This document shows positions 25,701-33,829 of a DNA stretch of 46,944 nt, piece after piece; positions within the stretch are counted from its first letter, which is position 1, and each line of letters begins with the position of its first letter. This stretch comes from JBDTDV01 sp039922875 (lineage in GTDB: Bacteria; Actinomycetota; Actinomycetes; Actinomycetales; Microbacteriaceae), in NCBI GenBank assembly GCA_039922875.1, contig JBDTDV010000076.1:1-46944 (forward strand), read 5' to 3'. Below the pieces are notes generated by a model, which was not told the origin of the DNA, ran no database searches, and saw only the letters and a program-made list of their open reading frames with translations. A program made the translations under genes and the position numbers.

Positions 25701-26069
25701 CTAGACGTTGAAGCCGAGCGCCCGCATCATGTCACGGCCGTCATCGGTGATGCACTGCGGACCCCACGGCGGCAGCCAGACCCAGTTGATCCTGAATTCG
25801 TCGACGACCCCCTCAAGGGCCTCTTCGGTCTGCTCGGTGATCATGTCCTGCAGTGGGCATTCGGCGGTGGTCAGGGTCATGTTGATGACCAGGGCGGATT
25901 CGTCCTTGTCCCAATCAAGTCCATAGACCAAACCCAAATCGACGACATTGACACCGATCTCGGGGTCAATAACGTCTTTGAGCGCTTCCTCGACCTCGTC
26001 GTAGAGCTTCGCGTCCAACGTCTGCAGTCCGGCATCCGAATCCGTTGCTGCGGTTCTCGTATCATTCAC
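25701..26069 (-). CDS. SufT/PaaD-like (DUF59, MIP18-family) metal-sulfur cluster protein
   Basis: A 122-residue single MIP18/DUF59 domain with ALKDVIDPEIGVNVVDLGLV and the conserved cysteine in TLTTAECPLQDM. These proteins help mature Fe-S proteins. In actinobacteria the gene normally sits at the end of the suf operon; here it stands apart, divergent from a ferredoxin and just upstream of moaD (one-base gap). The GTG start at 26069 lies seven bases after a TAAGCT and appears leaderless. Confidence 0.88.
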   Translation of the reverse strand: MNDTRTAATDSDAGLQTLDAKLYDEVEEALKDVIDPEIGVNVVDLGLVYGLDWDKDESALVINMTLTTAECPLQDMITEQTEEALEGVVDEFRINWVWLPPWGPQCITDDGRDMMRALGFNV

Positions 26070-26076
26070 GCTGACA

Positions 26077-26082
26077 AGCTTA
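26077..26082 (-). promoter_or_regulatory. Putative -10 element (TAAGCT) for the SufT-like gene
   Basis: Minus-strand TAAGCT, seven bases, GTG at 26069. Its -35 region falls inside the 29-base palindrome at 26085-26113. Confidence 0.45.
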
Positions 26083-26084
26083 CT

Positions 26085-26113
26085 AATTAAAACTGAAAGG
26101 TATAGTTTTAATT
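26085..26113. promoter_or_regulatory. AT-rich inverted repeat, candidate shared operator
   Basis: AATTAAAACT (26085-26094) and AGTTTTAATT (26104-26113) are perfect reverse complements separated by nine bases. This is the most AT-rich patch in the area. It covers the -35 region of the SufT-like gene and contains TATAGT (26101-26106), a good -10 for the ferredoxin gene. A repressor bound here could control both genes. Confidence 0.6.
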
Positions 26114-26152
26114 CGCGGAGGATGGCTCCGCAGGTCCCCGAGGAGGCCGTGA

Positions 26153-26503
26153 ATGACCTACGTCATTGCCGAACCATGTATCGATGTCATGGACCGCGCC
26201 TGTGTCGATGAGTGCCCAGTCGACTGCATCTACGAGGGTGCCAGGTCGTTGTATATCCAACCCGACGAATGCATTGATTGCGGAGCCTGCGAGCCAGTGT
26301 GTCCGGTTCAAGCTATTTTTTACGAAGATGATGTGCCACCGGAGTGGAACGCGTTCACCTACGACAACGCTGCGTTCTTCGCCACTGCGTTGCCCGGAGC
26401 CTCCGAGCCGGTCGGCTCGCCCGGCGGCGCGGCGAAGGGCGGCCCGATCGGAATCGACACCGCGCTGGTCGCCGGCTACCCGCTGCCAGAGACCGACAAC
26501 TGA
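26153..26503 (+). CDS. fdxA: 7Fe (3Fe-4S/4Fe-4S) ferredoxin
   Basis: The 116-residue acidic electron carrier has Cys9, Cys17, Cys21, Cys25 and Cys40, Cys43, Cys46, Cys50, arranged as in actinobacterial FdxA/FdxC ferredoxins with a 3Fe and a 4Fe cluster. The segment YEDDVPPEWNAFTYDNAAFF is typical. AGGAGG at 26141-26146 gives a good ribosome site. A glycine-rich tail follows residue 85. It may supply electrons to redox enzymes such as MoaA or P450s (inference). Confidence 0.94.
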   Translation: MTYVIAEPCIDVMDRACVDECPVDCIYEGARSLYIQPDECIDCGACEPVCPVQAIFYEDDVPPEWNAFTYDNAAFFATALPGASEPVGSPGGAAKGGPIGIDTALVAGYPLPETDN

Positions 26504-26508
26504 TACCG

Positions 26509-27021
26509 ATGACCACCACGGCGATTGAAGGCATCGCCTCGTCACGAAGAACGGCGATCGCGTTGCCGTTCTTGGTACTGGGTGCCGCTGGCATCGTTGC
26601 CGGCGGGGTATCCGCCGCGGTTTCGGCCAGCGCACCGTCCCGCCTCGGTGCCTGGTCGGCTGCGTATCTGGTTCTGGTGGTCGGCGTCGCCCAGGTGGTG
26701 CTCGGCCTCGGCCAGGCATACCTCTCGCAGCGACTACCCAGCCGGGGTGTGATGCTGACCCAGTTCATCGCGTTCAACCTGGGCAACGCCGCTGTCATCG
26801 CTGGCACGCTCGTGGCAGTACCGATGCTGGTCAATACCGGCGGCGCGCTGCTAGTGGTTTCACTTGTGCTCTTCGCGCTGCGGATGCGCGGCATCCGAGA
26901 TTCCGAGCTGTGGCGCAGTCGCCCGCATCGTCGACTGGTTGTGGCGTATCAGGCGGTGCTTGCCGTCGTGCTGGTCAGCATCCCGATCGGCCTGGTACTG
27001 GCCCAGCTGAGGTCCCGTTGA
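26509..27021 (+). CDS. Small membrane protein of unknown function (170 aa)
   Basis: I do not recognise this family. The 170-residue protein has four to five hydrophobic helices (starting about residues 17, 45, 78, 108 and 145), short basic loops (RMRGIRDSELWRSRPHRR) and no catalytic motif. It starts five bases after the ferredoxin stop and is probably co-transcribed with it. A longer frame beginning at 26344 lies inside the ferredoxin gene and was not used. Possible roles such as a membrane partner of the ferredoxin are guesses. Confidence 0.72.
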   Translation: MTTTAIEGIASSRRTAIALPFLVLGAAGIVAGGVSAAVSASAPSRLGAWSAAYLVLVVGVAQVVLGLGQAYLSQRLPSRGVMLTQFIAFNLGNAAVIAGTLVAVPMLVNTGGALLVVSLVLFALRMRGIRDSELWRSRPHRRLVVAYQAVLAVVLVSIPIGLVLAQLRSR

Positions 27022-27029
27022 GCATGATT

Positions 27030-27058
27030 TCGACTGAAGCAGCAAACGACCGTAGGGT
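27030..27058 (+). promoter_or_regulatory. Predicted moaA promoter
   Basis: TCGACT (27030-27035), 17 bases, TAGGGT (27053-27058), then six bases to the GTG at 27065. Both boxes are acceptable and the spacing implies a leaderless moaA transcript. Confidence 0.5.
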
Positions 27059-27064
27059 GGCAGT

Positions 27065-28183
27065 GTGACAGAGACGACACCGGCACGAACCGATCCCCGG
27101 TACTTCACCCGGGTATCGCAGGTTCCGACGACCTTGGAAGCACCGACGGGAACGGTGACAGACACCCGCGGCCGTCCACTGCGGGACTTGCGGATCTCGG
27201 TGACCGACCGCTGCAATTTCCGGTGCGTGTACTGCATGCCGAAGGAGATCTTCGGCCGCGACTACCAATTTTTGGCCAAGGGCCTGCTGCTCACCTTCGA
27301 GGAGATGACCAGACTGGTGCGGATCGCCGTGGCGCACGGCGTGGAGAAGATCCGGCTCACCGGCGGCGAGCCGCTGCTGCGGAAGAATATCGAAAACCTG
27401 ATCGCGATGCTCAGCGCGGTAAAGACTCCCGATGGCCGTGACCTCGATATCGCGATGACGACCAACGGCTCGGCGCTTGCGTTCAAGGCGCAGGCACTGA
27501 AGGATGCCGGACTGAAGCGGGTAACGGTTTCCCTGGACTCGTTGGATGATGCGACATTCCGTGCGATGAACGATATCGACTTCCCGGTCGGGAAGGTGCT
27601 GCACGCCATAGACGTGGCGCACGAGGTCGGGCTCGGCCCGATCAAGATCAACATGGTGGTCAAGAGCGGGCAGAACGATCACGACATCGTGAGCATGGCC
27701 AGGCATTTCAAGGACACTCCGTACATTCTGCGTTTCATCGAGTACATGGATGTTGGCGCGACCAATGGCTGGAAGCTGGGCGAGGTGATCCCCTCTGCCG
27801 AGGTGATCCGTCGGATCAACGCCGAGATGCCGTTGGAGGAGATCGCCCCGAATTACAACGGTGAGACTTCCGCCAGGTGGCGGTATAAGGACGGCGGCGG
27901 CGAGATCGGCGTGATCTCCTCGGTCACCCAGGCGTTCTGCCACTCGTGCAATCGAGCCCGGATTTCCACCGAGGGCAAGTTGTTCACCTGCTTGTTCGCC
28001 ACTGGCGGGCACGACCTGCGTGCGCTGATGCGCGGCGGATGCTCGGACGAGGAGTTGTCGACGGTGATGGCGCATTTGTGGCGGGCCAGAGACGATCGCT
28101 ACTCGGAGTTGCGCAGTTCCCTCACTCCCGGGCTGAAGAAGGGCCGCGCGAAAAAGATCGAGATGTCCTACATCGGCGGGTGA
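27065..28183 (+). CDS. moaA: GTP 3',8-cyclase (radical SAM)
   Basis: The 372-residue enzyme performs the first step of molybdopterin synthesis: GTP to 3',8-cyclo-GTP, which MoaC then converts to cPMP. The radical-SAM cluster cysteines are Cys50, Cys54 and Cys57 (TDRCNFRCVYCMPKE). The second cluster uses Cys292, Cys295 and Cys309 (FCHSCNRARISTEGKLFTC). The essential C-terminal Gly-Gly is present (SYIGG). It is separated from moaC by about 7 kb of unrelated minus-strand genes. It ends four bases before the convergent acyl-CoA dehydrogenase. Confidence 0.96.
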   Translation: MTETTPARTDPRYFTRVSQVPTTLEAPTGTVTDTRGRPLRDLRISVTDRCNFRCVYCMPKEIFGRDYQFLAKGLLLTFEEMTRLVRIAVAHGVEKIRLTGGEPLLRKNIENLIAMLSAVKTPDGRDLDIAMTTNGSALAFKAQALKDAGLKRVTVSLDSLDDATFRAMNDIDFPVGKVLHAIDVAHEVGLGPIKINMVVKSGQNDHDIVSMARHFKDTPYILRFIEYMDVGATNGWKLGEVIPSAEVIRRINAEMPLEEIAPNYNGETSARWRYKDGGGEIGVISSVTQAFCHSCNRARISTEGKLFTCLFATGGHDLRALMRGGCSDEELSTVMAHLWRARDDRYSELRSSLTPGLKKGRAKKIEMSYIGG

Positions 28184-28187
28184 CCGG

Positions 28188-30131
28188 CTAGCGGTACCGG
28201 CGGTGCAGGGTCTCCTTCTCGGACGGTCCAGGTGCCGCATCTGCGATCCATGGTCCGGTGCCATCCGACTGGTCGATGATTCCGTCCTCCAGCCAGGTGA
28301 AGTCGCCCTTCAGCACCTTCGTGGCCAGCTTGTGGTCCAGTTCGTCGGTGTTCTCCCAGAGCTGGCCGAACAGCTCATCCACCCGCAACCTGGACTGATC
28401 GCAGAATGCGTCGGCCAACTGGTAGGCCGACTTGCCACGGACGGAATCTTGGCTGCGGTACATCTCGGCCCGAGTACACACCGCCGCCATCGCGAACAAT
28501 TCCGCCCCGATGTCGACGACTCGGCCGAGGAACGCCTGCTTGTGCTCGAGTTTCGCCTGCCACCTGCCCATTCCGTAGAACGTCGACCTGGCCAGCTTTC
28601 GAGAGGATCGCTCGACGAAGCGCAGATGCTCGGCCAACGGCCCGAACTCCCGGTAGCCGCCCGGCGTGGTGCCCTTGCCGACGACGAGTCCGGGCAACCA
28701 GGTGGCGTAGAAGCCGCTCGCTTTCGCCGCGGCTCTCGCCTTCGCTGCGAGATCCGCGTCAGCCGAAGCCAGATCGCCCGCCGCCGTCAGGTGGGCATCC
28801 ACCGCCTCCCGAGCGATCAGCAACCGCATGATCTCCGATGACCCCTCGAAGATCCGGTTGATTCTCATGTCTCGGACCTGCTGCTCGGCCGCGACGGCGC
28901 GTTCGCCTCTGGCCTGCAGCGAATCCGCCGTCTCGTACCCGCGCCCCCCGCGGATTTGCACGAGCTCGTCGGCGATCAGATAGCCCATCTCGCTGCACCA
29001 GAGCTTGGCCAGCGCGGCCTCGATGCGGACATCCTTCATCCCGGCGTCCGCGAGCTCGGCGGAGAGCTCGAACACGGCCTCCAGTGCGAACGTCGTCGCG
29101 GCGATGAAGGCCAGCTTCTTGCCGACCGCTTCGTGGCTGCCGACCGGGCGTCCCCACTGCACACGATGGTTCGACCATTCGCGCGCGATTTTCAGCGACC
29201 ACTTGCCCGCGCCGGCGCACAACGCGGGAATGGAAAGTCGGCCGGTGTTCAGCGTGGTCAGGGCGATCTTCAGCCCCTGGCCCTCCCGGCCCAACCGGTT
29301 CGCCACCGGCACCCGAACGTCGTAGAACCGGGTAACGCCGTTCTCGATGCCCTTCAGACCCATGAAGACGTTGCGGTTCTCCACGGTGATTCCCGGCGAA
29401 TCGGCCTCGACGACGAATGCGCTGATGCCGCCGCGCTGCCCGTCATGCGCCGGCACTCTGGCCATGACCACCATCAGTTCGGCGATCACGCCGTTGGTAG
29501 TCCAGAGCTTGACGCCGTTCAGCAGATACGCCGCGCCGTCCTGGGTTGGTGTGGCCGAAGTCGCCATCCGTGCCGGGTCGGAGCCGACGTCCGGCTCGGT
29601 AAGCAGGAATGCCGAAATCGCGCCTGCTGCGCAGCGCGGCAGGTACGCGCGCTTTTGCTCGTCGGTGCCGAACATTTTCACCGGCTCGGGCACTCCGATG
29701 GACTGATGCGCGGACACCAGGGCTCCGATGCTCGGATGGACCGAGCCCATCAGCATCAGCGCGCGGCCGTAATAGGACAGCGAGAGGCCGAGCCCACCGT
29801 ACTGTTGCGGGATCTTCATTCCGAACACTCCGAGTTTGGCGAACCCGGTGATGTACTCATCGGGGATCAGCCCGTCACGTTCGATCTGTCGCCCGTCGAC
29901 GGTCTCGCAGAATGCGCGCAATGCGATCAGGAACTCCTCGCCCCTGGCCACGTCGTCGATTCCGGCCTGCGGGTGCGGGTGGATCAGGGACAGGTCGAAA
30001 TGTCCCAGGTACAGGCCCTTGGCGAAGCTGGGTCGCACCCATTCGGTCTCTCGGGCTGCCTCCGCGGTGTCCCGGGCGACGCGTTCGCTGACGTCGTGCG
30101 CCGCCCTGGTGTGATCGGTCTCGGTGCTCAC
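28188..30131 (-). CDS. Acyl-CoA dehydrogenase, long C-terminal form
   Basis: The 647-residue FAD enzyme is much longer than the common 380-residue dehydrogenases. It shows AFLLTEPDVGSDPARMATSA (flavin/substrate region) and FMGLKGIENGVTRFYDVRVP. The catalytic-base motif is GGRGYETADSLQ, with Glu near residue 399. After the core a helical extension of about 150 residues follows, as in mycobacterial FadE10-like and VLCAD-like proteins. It would oxidise a medium or long acyl-CoA in beta-oxidation. GTG start with AGGAAAGGGG upstream. No other beta-oxidation gene is adjacent. Confidence 0.9.
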   Translation of the reverse strand: MSTETDHTRAAHDVSERVARDTAEAARETEWVRPSFAKGLYLGHFDLSLIHPHPQAGIDDVARGEEFLIALRAFCETVDGRQIERDGLIPDEYITGFAKLGVFGMKIPQQYGGLGLSLSYYGRALMLMGSVHPSIGALVSAHQSIGVPEPVKMFGTDEQKRAYLPRCAAGAISAFLLTEPDVGSDPARMATSATPTQDGAAYLLNGVKLWTTNGVIAELMVVMARVPAHDGQRGGISAFVVEADSPGITVENRNVFMGLKGIENGVTRFYDVRVPVANRLGREGQGLKIALTTLNTGRLSIPALCAGAGKWSLKIAREWSNHRVQWGRPVGSHEAVGKKLAFIAATTFALEAVFELSAELADAGMKDVRIEAALAKLWCSEMGYLIADELVQIRGGRGYETADSLQARGERAVAAEQQVRDMRINRIFEGSSEIMRLLIAREAVDAHLTAAGDLASADADLAAKARAAAKASGFYATWLPGLVVGKGTTPGGYREFGPLAEHLRFVERSSRKLARSTFYGMGRWQAKLEHKQAFLGRVVDIGAELFAMAAVCTRAEMYRSQDSVRGKSAYQLADAFCDQSRLRVDELFGQLWENTDELDHKLATKVLKGDFTWLEDGIIDQSDGTGPWIADAAPGPSEKETLHRRYR

Positions 30132-30147
30132 GGAGGCCCCTTTCCTG

Positions 30148-30169
30148 GGGTCTGCGGGTGGGCAGACCC
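30148..30169 (-). other. Hairpin in the leader of the acyl-CoA dehydrogenase gene
   Basis: GGGTCTGC and GCAGACCC form a perfect eight-pair stem with a six-base loop, 16 bases upstream of the GTG. No T-run follows on either strand, so a simple intrinsic terminator is unlikely. It could slow read-through from the GH65 operon or affect translation. Confidence 0.5.
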
Positions 30170-30219
30170 ACTACGCCTCTCATGCTACGCGCGAGTGGTA
30201 CTCAGCAGCTGAAGGCGGT

Positions 30220-32595
30220 TCAGCCTCTTCCGACTGGGAACTCGGTGCTGCTGCGACGGCGCTTGGGGGCTCGTCCGGCCGGCTGCTCCGGCGCCGGCCT
30301 GAGCACCGGTTGGGTGAGCTTGCGCTTCACTGGTTTTCCGGTGCTGACGGTCACCGGGCTGCCCTCGTGGAAGATCTGCAGCGGCCGACCGGAAAGCAAC
30401 CGGTAGCTGACGCTCTCCGGCAAAATCTCCACCCTGAGTCGTCGCTGCCGAATTCCGATTCCGAAGCAGATTCTGGTCAGTCCAGACGGCAGGCGAGGGG
30501 TGAAGGCCACCGTGTCGTCACGCTCGCGCAACCCGCCGAACCCGGCGACCACCGCTAGCCAGGCGCCGGCCAGCGATGCCATGTGCAGCCCGTCCCTGGT
30601 GTTGTCCTGCAGGTCCTCCAAATCCATCAGCGCGGCCTCGGCGAGGTAATCGTAGGCCAACTCCAGGTGTCCGACCTCCGCGGCCATCACCGACTGGGTG
30701 CAGGCCGACAGCGAGGAATCCCGGACGTTGAGCCGCTCGTAATAGTCGAAGTTGCGCAACTTCTGCTCGTCGCTGAACTCTTCACCGCGTAGATGCATGG
30801 CGAGCACCAGGTCGGCCTGTTTGACGACCTGCTTGCGGTACAGGTCGAAATACGGATACGAGAGCAATAGCGGGTATTGCTCGGGCGACGTCGATGCGAA
30901 GTCCCACAGCTGGTGGCTGGTGAACGACTCGGATTGCGGATGGATGCCGAGGGCCGCGTCGAACGGGATGTACATCTTCTCCGCAGCGTCGCGCCAGCTG
31001 GCGGTCTCCTCGTCGTCCACCCCGAACTCCCTGGCGCGGTCTGGATACCGTTGTGCGGTTTCCACCGCTGAGATGAGATTGTGTTTCGCCATCAGATTGG
31101 TGTACACGTTGTTGTCGGCAATCGCGGAGTACTCGTCCGGACCGGTCACCCCGTCGATCCGGAACGCGCCGTCGGGCCCGTGATGGCCAAGCGATCGCCA
31201 GAGCCGGGCGGTCTGGACCAGAAGTTCCAGCCCAGTATCGCGTTCGAAGTCGGTGTCGCCGGTGACTCGGACATAGCGCACCACGGCGTCGGCGATATCG
31301 GCGTTGAGGTGGAATCCGGCGGTACCGGCCGGCCAGTAGCTGGAGCATTCCGGACCGGCGATGGTACGCCACGGGAATGCCGCGCCGGCCATACCGAGTT
31401 CGCTGGCCCGGGCCAGCGCCTGCGGCAAGATGGAGTGCCGCCACCGCAACACATGCGCGGCAGCCTCCGGCACGGTATAGGTGAGCACGGGCAGCACGAA
31501 CACCTCGCTGTCCCAGAAGGCGTGACCGTTGTATCCGGTCCCGGTCAGCCCTTTGGCGGGGATGGCTCGTCGCTCCGCCCGGGCCGCGGCTTGCAAGACA
31601 TGGAAGAGCGCGAACCGGACCGCTTGCTGGATCTCCGGGTCGCCGTCGATTTCGATATCCGCGCGGTCCCAGAAATCGTCGAGGTACACGCGTTGATCAT
31701 CGACCAGCTTGTCCCAGCCGGTCAGTTTCGCCGCGGCGAGGGCCGCGTCTGCCTGATCGCGGACGGCGGGCAGCGAACGCGACTTGGACCAGCCGTAGGC
31801 GACGAACTTCGTCAGATGCAGATCTTCGCCAGGCTTGAGGCTTGCCAATACCGTGACCCGGCCCAGGTGCGGGAAGCTCTCGGACTGCACTGTTGTTCCG
31901 TCCGGCCCGTGAACCACGTGGTCCATCACTGCCGCGACGATCAGCCCGCTGACCTTGGTGCAGTGCACCAGCCCCGACCTGGTGCCGCGCGCGGCGTTTT
32001 CCCTCTCCTCAAGGGGTGCCTCCAATACCGCGGCGGTGCGTGGATCGCCGCCTTGTGGTGGCAACTGTTCGTTTGCGACCAGTTCCGACTGAATAACGAC
32101 CCGGCCCGGGCCGTCCAGCAGCTCCACCCGGTAGTCGATCGCCGCGATCGCGCGCTGGGTCAGCGACACCAGCCGGGTTGAGGTGACCTTGATCGCGCGT
32201 CCGGCAGGGGAGATCCACACCACGCTGCGGTGCAGCAGTCCGGTGCGCAAGTCGAGAACGCGCTCGTGTTCGCGTAGTTCCCCGTATCGCAGGTCGAACG
32301 GTTCATCGTCGACCAGCAGCCGGATCAGCTTGCCGTTGGTGACATTGATCGCCGACTCCCCGTCCTCCGGGTATCCGTAGCCGCGTTCGGCATACGGCAG
32401 CGGGCGCTGTTCGTAGACGCCGTTGAGATAGGAGCCGGGCAGGGCGTGTGGCTCGCCCTCATCGAGGTTGCCACGCCAGCCGATATGCCCGTTGGATAGC
32501 GCGAATAACGACTCCGATTGCGCGAGCACATCGAGGTCAAGCGCGGTCTCCCGCAGACTCCAGGGCTCCACGGTGAAGGTACGCTGTGCGATCAT
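30220..32595 (-). CDS. Glycoside hydrolase family 65 disaccharide phosphorylase
   Basis: The 791-residue GH65 enzyme contains the N-terminal beta-sandwich, the (alpha/alpha)6 barrel and a C-terminal beta-domain. GHAFWDSEVFVLPVLTY lies around residue 358. The general acid is in VTGPDEYSAIADNNVYTN (Glu near 487). GH65 phosphorylases split trehalose, maltose, kojibiose or nigerose with phosphate to beta-glucose 1-phosphate. The gene overlaps the upstream beta-phosphoglucomutase gene by ATGA, which supplies the next step to glucose 6-phosphate. The exact disaccharide cannot be read off. No signal peptide, so cytoplasmic. Confidence 0.92.
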   Translation of the reverse strand: MIAQRTFTVEPWSLRETALDLDVLAQSESLFALSNGHIGWRGNLDEGEPHALPGSYLNGVYEQRPLPYAERGYGYPEDGESAINVTNGKLIRLLVDDEPFDLRYGELREHERVLDLRTGLLHRSVVWISPAGRAIKVTSTRLVSLTQRAIAAIDYRVELLDGPGRVVIQSELVANEQLPPQGGDPRTAAVLEAPLEERENAARGTRSGLVHCTKVSGLIVAAVMDHVVHGPDGTTVQSESFPHLGRVTVLASLKPGEDLHLTKFVAYGWSKSRSLPAVRDQADAALAAAKLTGWDKLVDDQRVYLDDFWDRADIEIDGDPEIQQAVRFALFHVLQAAARAERRAIPAKGLTGTGYNGHAFWDSEVFVLPVLTYTVPEAAAHVLRWRHSILPQALARASELGMAGAAFPWRTIAGPECSSYWPAGTAGFHLNADIADAVVRYVRVTGDTDFERDTGLELLVQTARLWRSLGHHGPDGAFRIDGVTGPDEYSAIADNNVYTNLMAKHNLISAVETAQRYPDRAREFGVDDEETASWRDAAEKMYIPFDAALGIHPQSESFTSHQLWDFASTSPEQYPLLLSYPYFDLYRKQVVKQADLVLAMHLRGEEFSDEQKLRNFDYYERLNVRDSSLSACTQSVMAAEVGHLELAYDYLAEAALMDLEDLQDNTRDGLHMASLAGAWLAVVAGFGGLRERDDTVAFTPRLPSGLTRICFGIGIRQRRLRVEILPESVSYRLLSGRPLQIFHEGSPVTVSTGKPVKRKLTQPVLRPAPEQPAGRAPKRRRSSTEFPVGRG

Positions 32596-33359
32596 TGCTG
32601 CTCCAATAGTTCGGCGAGGTCTGTGACGACCTGGTCCGCGCCATTCTCCAGAAGGGCGGCGGCTTGTCCGGCTCGGTCTACCCCGATCACCCAGCCGAAT
32701 CCGCCGGCCCGGCCGGCCTGGACCCCGGCGATGGCATCCTCGAAGACCGCAGCCTGATCAGGCGCAACGTCGAGGGCGCGGGCACCGGCCAGGAACGTGT
32801 CCGGTGCGGGTTTGCCCGGCAGGTGGTCTCGGATAATGGTGTTGCCATCGATCCGAGCCTGGAATAATTGCTCGATCCCGACGGCCGCCAGCACGCTCTG
32901 GCAGTTTGCGCTGGAAGACACCACGGCGCAGGGTAAGCCGGCCTCGCGCGCGGCATGGACGAACCGGACCGATCCCTGGTACGCCTCAACCCCGCCCTGC
33001 TCGATTCGTTTGAGCAGCAGGTCGTTCTTTTTCCGACCCAGGCCGACGACGGTCAGCGCGGTCGACGGATCCTCTGCTGCTCCCTCGGGCAGCACGATCC
33101 CGCGGGAGGCGAGGAAGGAGCGTACCCCGTCCCGCCGTGGTTTGCCGTCGACGTACTGGTCGTAGTCGGCTACCGGATCGAATGGGGTGAATCGGATCCC
33201 GCGCCGGGCCGCATCCGCCTCAAGGAATTCATCGAAAATCTCCTTCCAGGCGGCGCAGTGCACCTTCGCCGTCTGGGTCAGCACACCGTCCAAGTCGAAC
33301 AGGCAGGCTCGGATGCCCTGCGGCAGTCCCAGCGACGTTTTCGCAGTCTGCGGTGTCAT
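32592..33359 (-). CDS. Beta-phosphoglucomutase-like HAD hydrolase
   Basis: The 255-residue HAD protein has the nucleophile motif FDLDGVLTQT (Asp22, Asp24), the helical cap, SSSANCQSVLAAVGI and the Mg loop FEDAIAGVQAGRAGG. The pairing with GH65 and the VDRAGQ C-terminus match bacterial beta-phosphoglucomutases, which turn beta-glucose 1-phosphate into glucose 6-phosphate. It is middle gene of a coupled trio, overlapping DUF488 upstream and GH65 downstream by four bases each. Confidence 0.9.
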   Translation of the reverse strand: MTPQTAKTSLGLPQGIRACLFDLDGVLTQTAKVHCAAWKEIFDEFLEADAARRGIRFTPFDPVADYDQYVDGKPRRDGVRSFLASRGIVLPEGAAEDPSTALTVVGLGRKKNDLLLKRIEQGGVEAYQGSVRFVHAAREAGLPCAVVSSSANCQSVLAAVGIEQLFQARIDGNTIIRDHLPGKPAPDTFLAGARALDVAPDQAAVFEDAIAGVQAGRAGGFGWVIGVDRAGQAAALLENGADQVVTDLAELLEQQ

Positions 33360-33718
33360 CCGCCGACCAGATCCCGCAGCACGGTCGCCTCGCTGATATC
33401 GGAGCGCTTCGCCGCGGTCAGCAGCGTCAGGGTCTTACTCTTTGCCAGGTCGCGCAGATGCGCGAGGGCCTCCGCGCGGTCGGCATCGTCGAGCTCGCGT
33501 GTGTACCGCGCCGCGAACTCGTCGAACTTCTCCGGGTCGTGCGCGTACCACTTGCGCAACTCGGTAGATGGGGCGACCTCCTTGCACCACTCGTCGAGGG
33601 CGGCTTTCTCCTTGCTCACGCCCCGAGGCCAGATTCGGTCCACGAGTACCCTGGTGCCATCTTCACGGCTCGGCTCGTCGTAGATGCGAGCCACCCGCAC
33701 GTTCGATTTTTTCACCAT
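33356..33718 (-). CDS. DUF488 family protein
   Basis: The 120-residue protein matches the DUF488 family with ARIYDEPSREDGTRVLVDR, IWPRGVSKEKAALDEW, the helical YARYTRELD-type region and a final TLLTAAKRSDISEATVLRDL. Function is not established. The ATG at 33718 is chosen because GAGGCGGAA lies directly upstream; a longer frame to 34231 is antisense to moeA. It is first in the operon with the phosphoglucomutase and GH65 genes, so a role linked to sugar phosphorylase regulation is possible but unproven. Confidence 0.85.
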   Translation of the reverse strand: MVKKSNVRVARIYDEPSREDGTRVLVDRIWPRGVSKEKAALDEWCKEVAPSTELRKWYAHDPEKFDEFAARYTRELDDADRAEALAHLRDLAKSKTLTLLTAAKRSDISEATVLRDLVGG

Positions 33719-33770
33719 TTCCGCCTCACCATGCTCGCCTCCAGCTGTACGACTGCTCGCCTTCGACGCT

Positions 33771-33806
33771 ACACCGGCCTGAAATTCCGCGGGGGCGAGC
33801 CGGTGT
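33771..33806. other. Inverted repeat upstream of moeA
   Basis: ACACCGGC (33771-33778) and GCCGGTGT (33799-33806) are perfect complements around a 20-base spacer, ending 12 bases before the moeA -10. It may be a protein-binding site in the divergent DUF488/moeA gap (33719-33823). Confidence 0.4.
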
Positions 33807-33817
33807 GGTGGCTGATC

Positions 33818-33823
33818 TAGGCT
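33818..33823 (+). promoter_or_regulatory. Putative -10 element (TAGGCT) for moeA
   Basis: TAGGCT is directly followed by ATG at 33824 and, after six bases, by a second in-frame ATG at 33830. If this is the -10, the first ATG would not be transcribed and the second is the leaderless start. Confidence 0.45.
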
Positions 33824-33829
33824 ATGACT

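Noticed and set aside
28956..30212. Plus-strand frame of 418 codons antisense to the acyl-CoA dehydrogenase
   Set aside because: No domain or start signal. The minus-strand gene has a catalytic Glu motif and flavin motifs.
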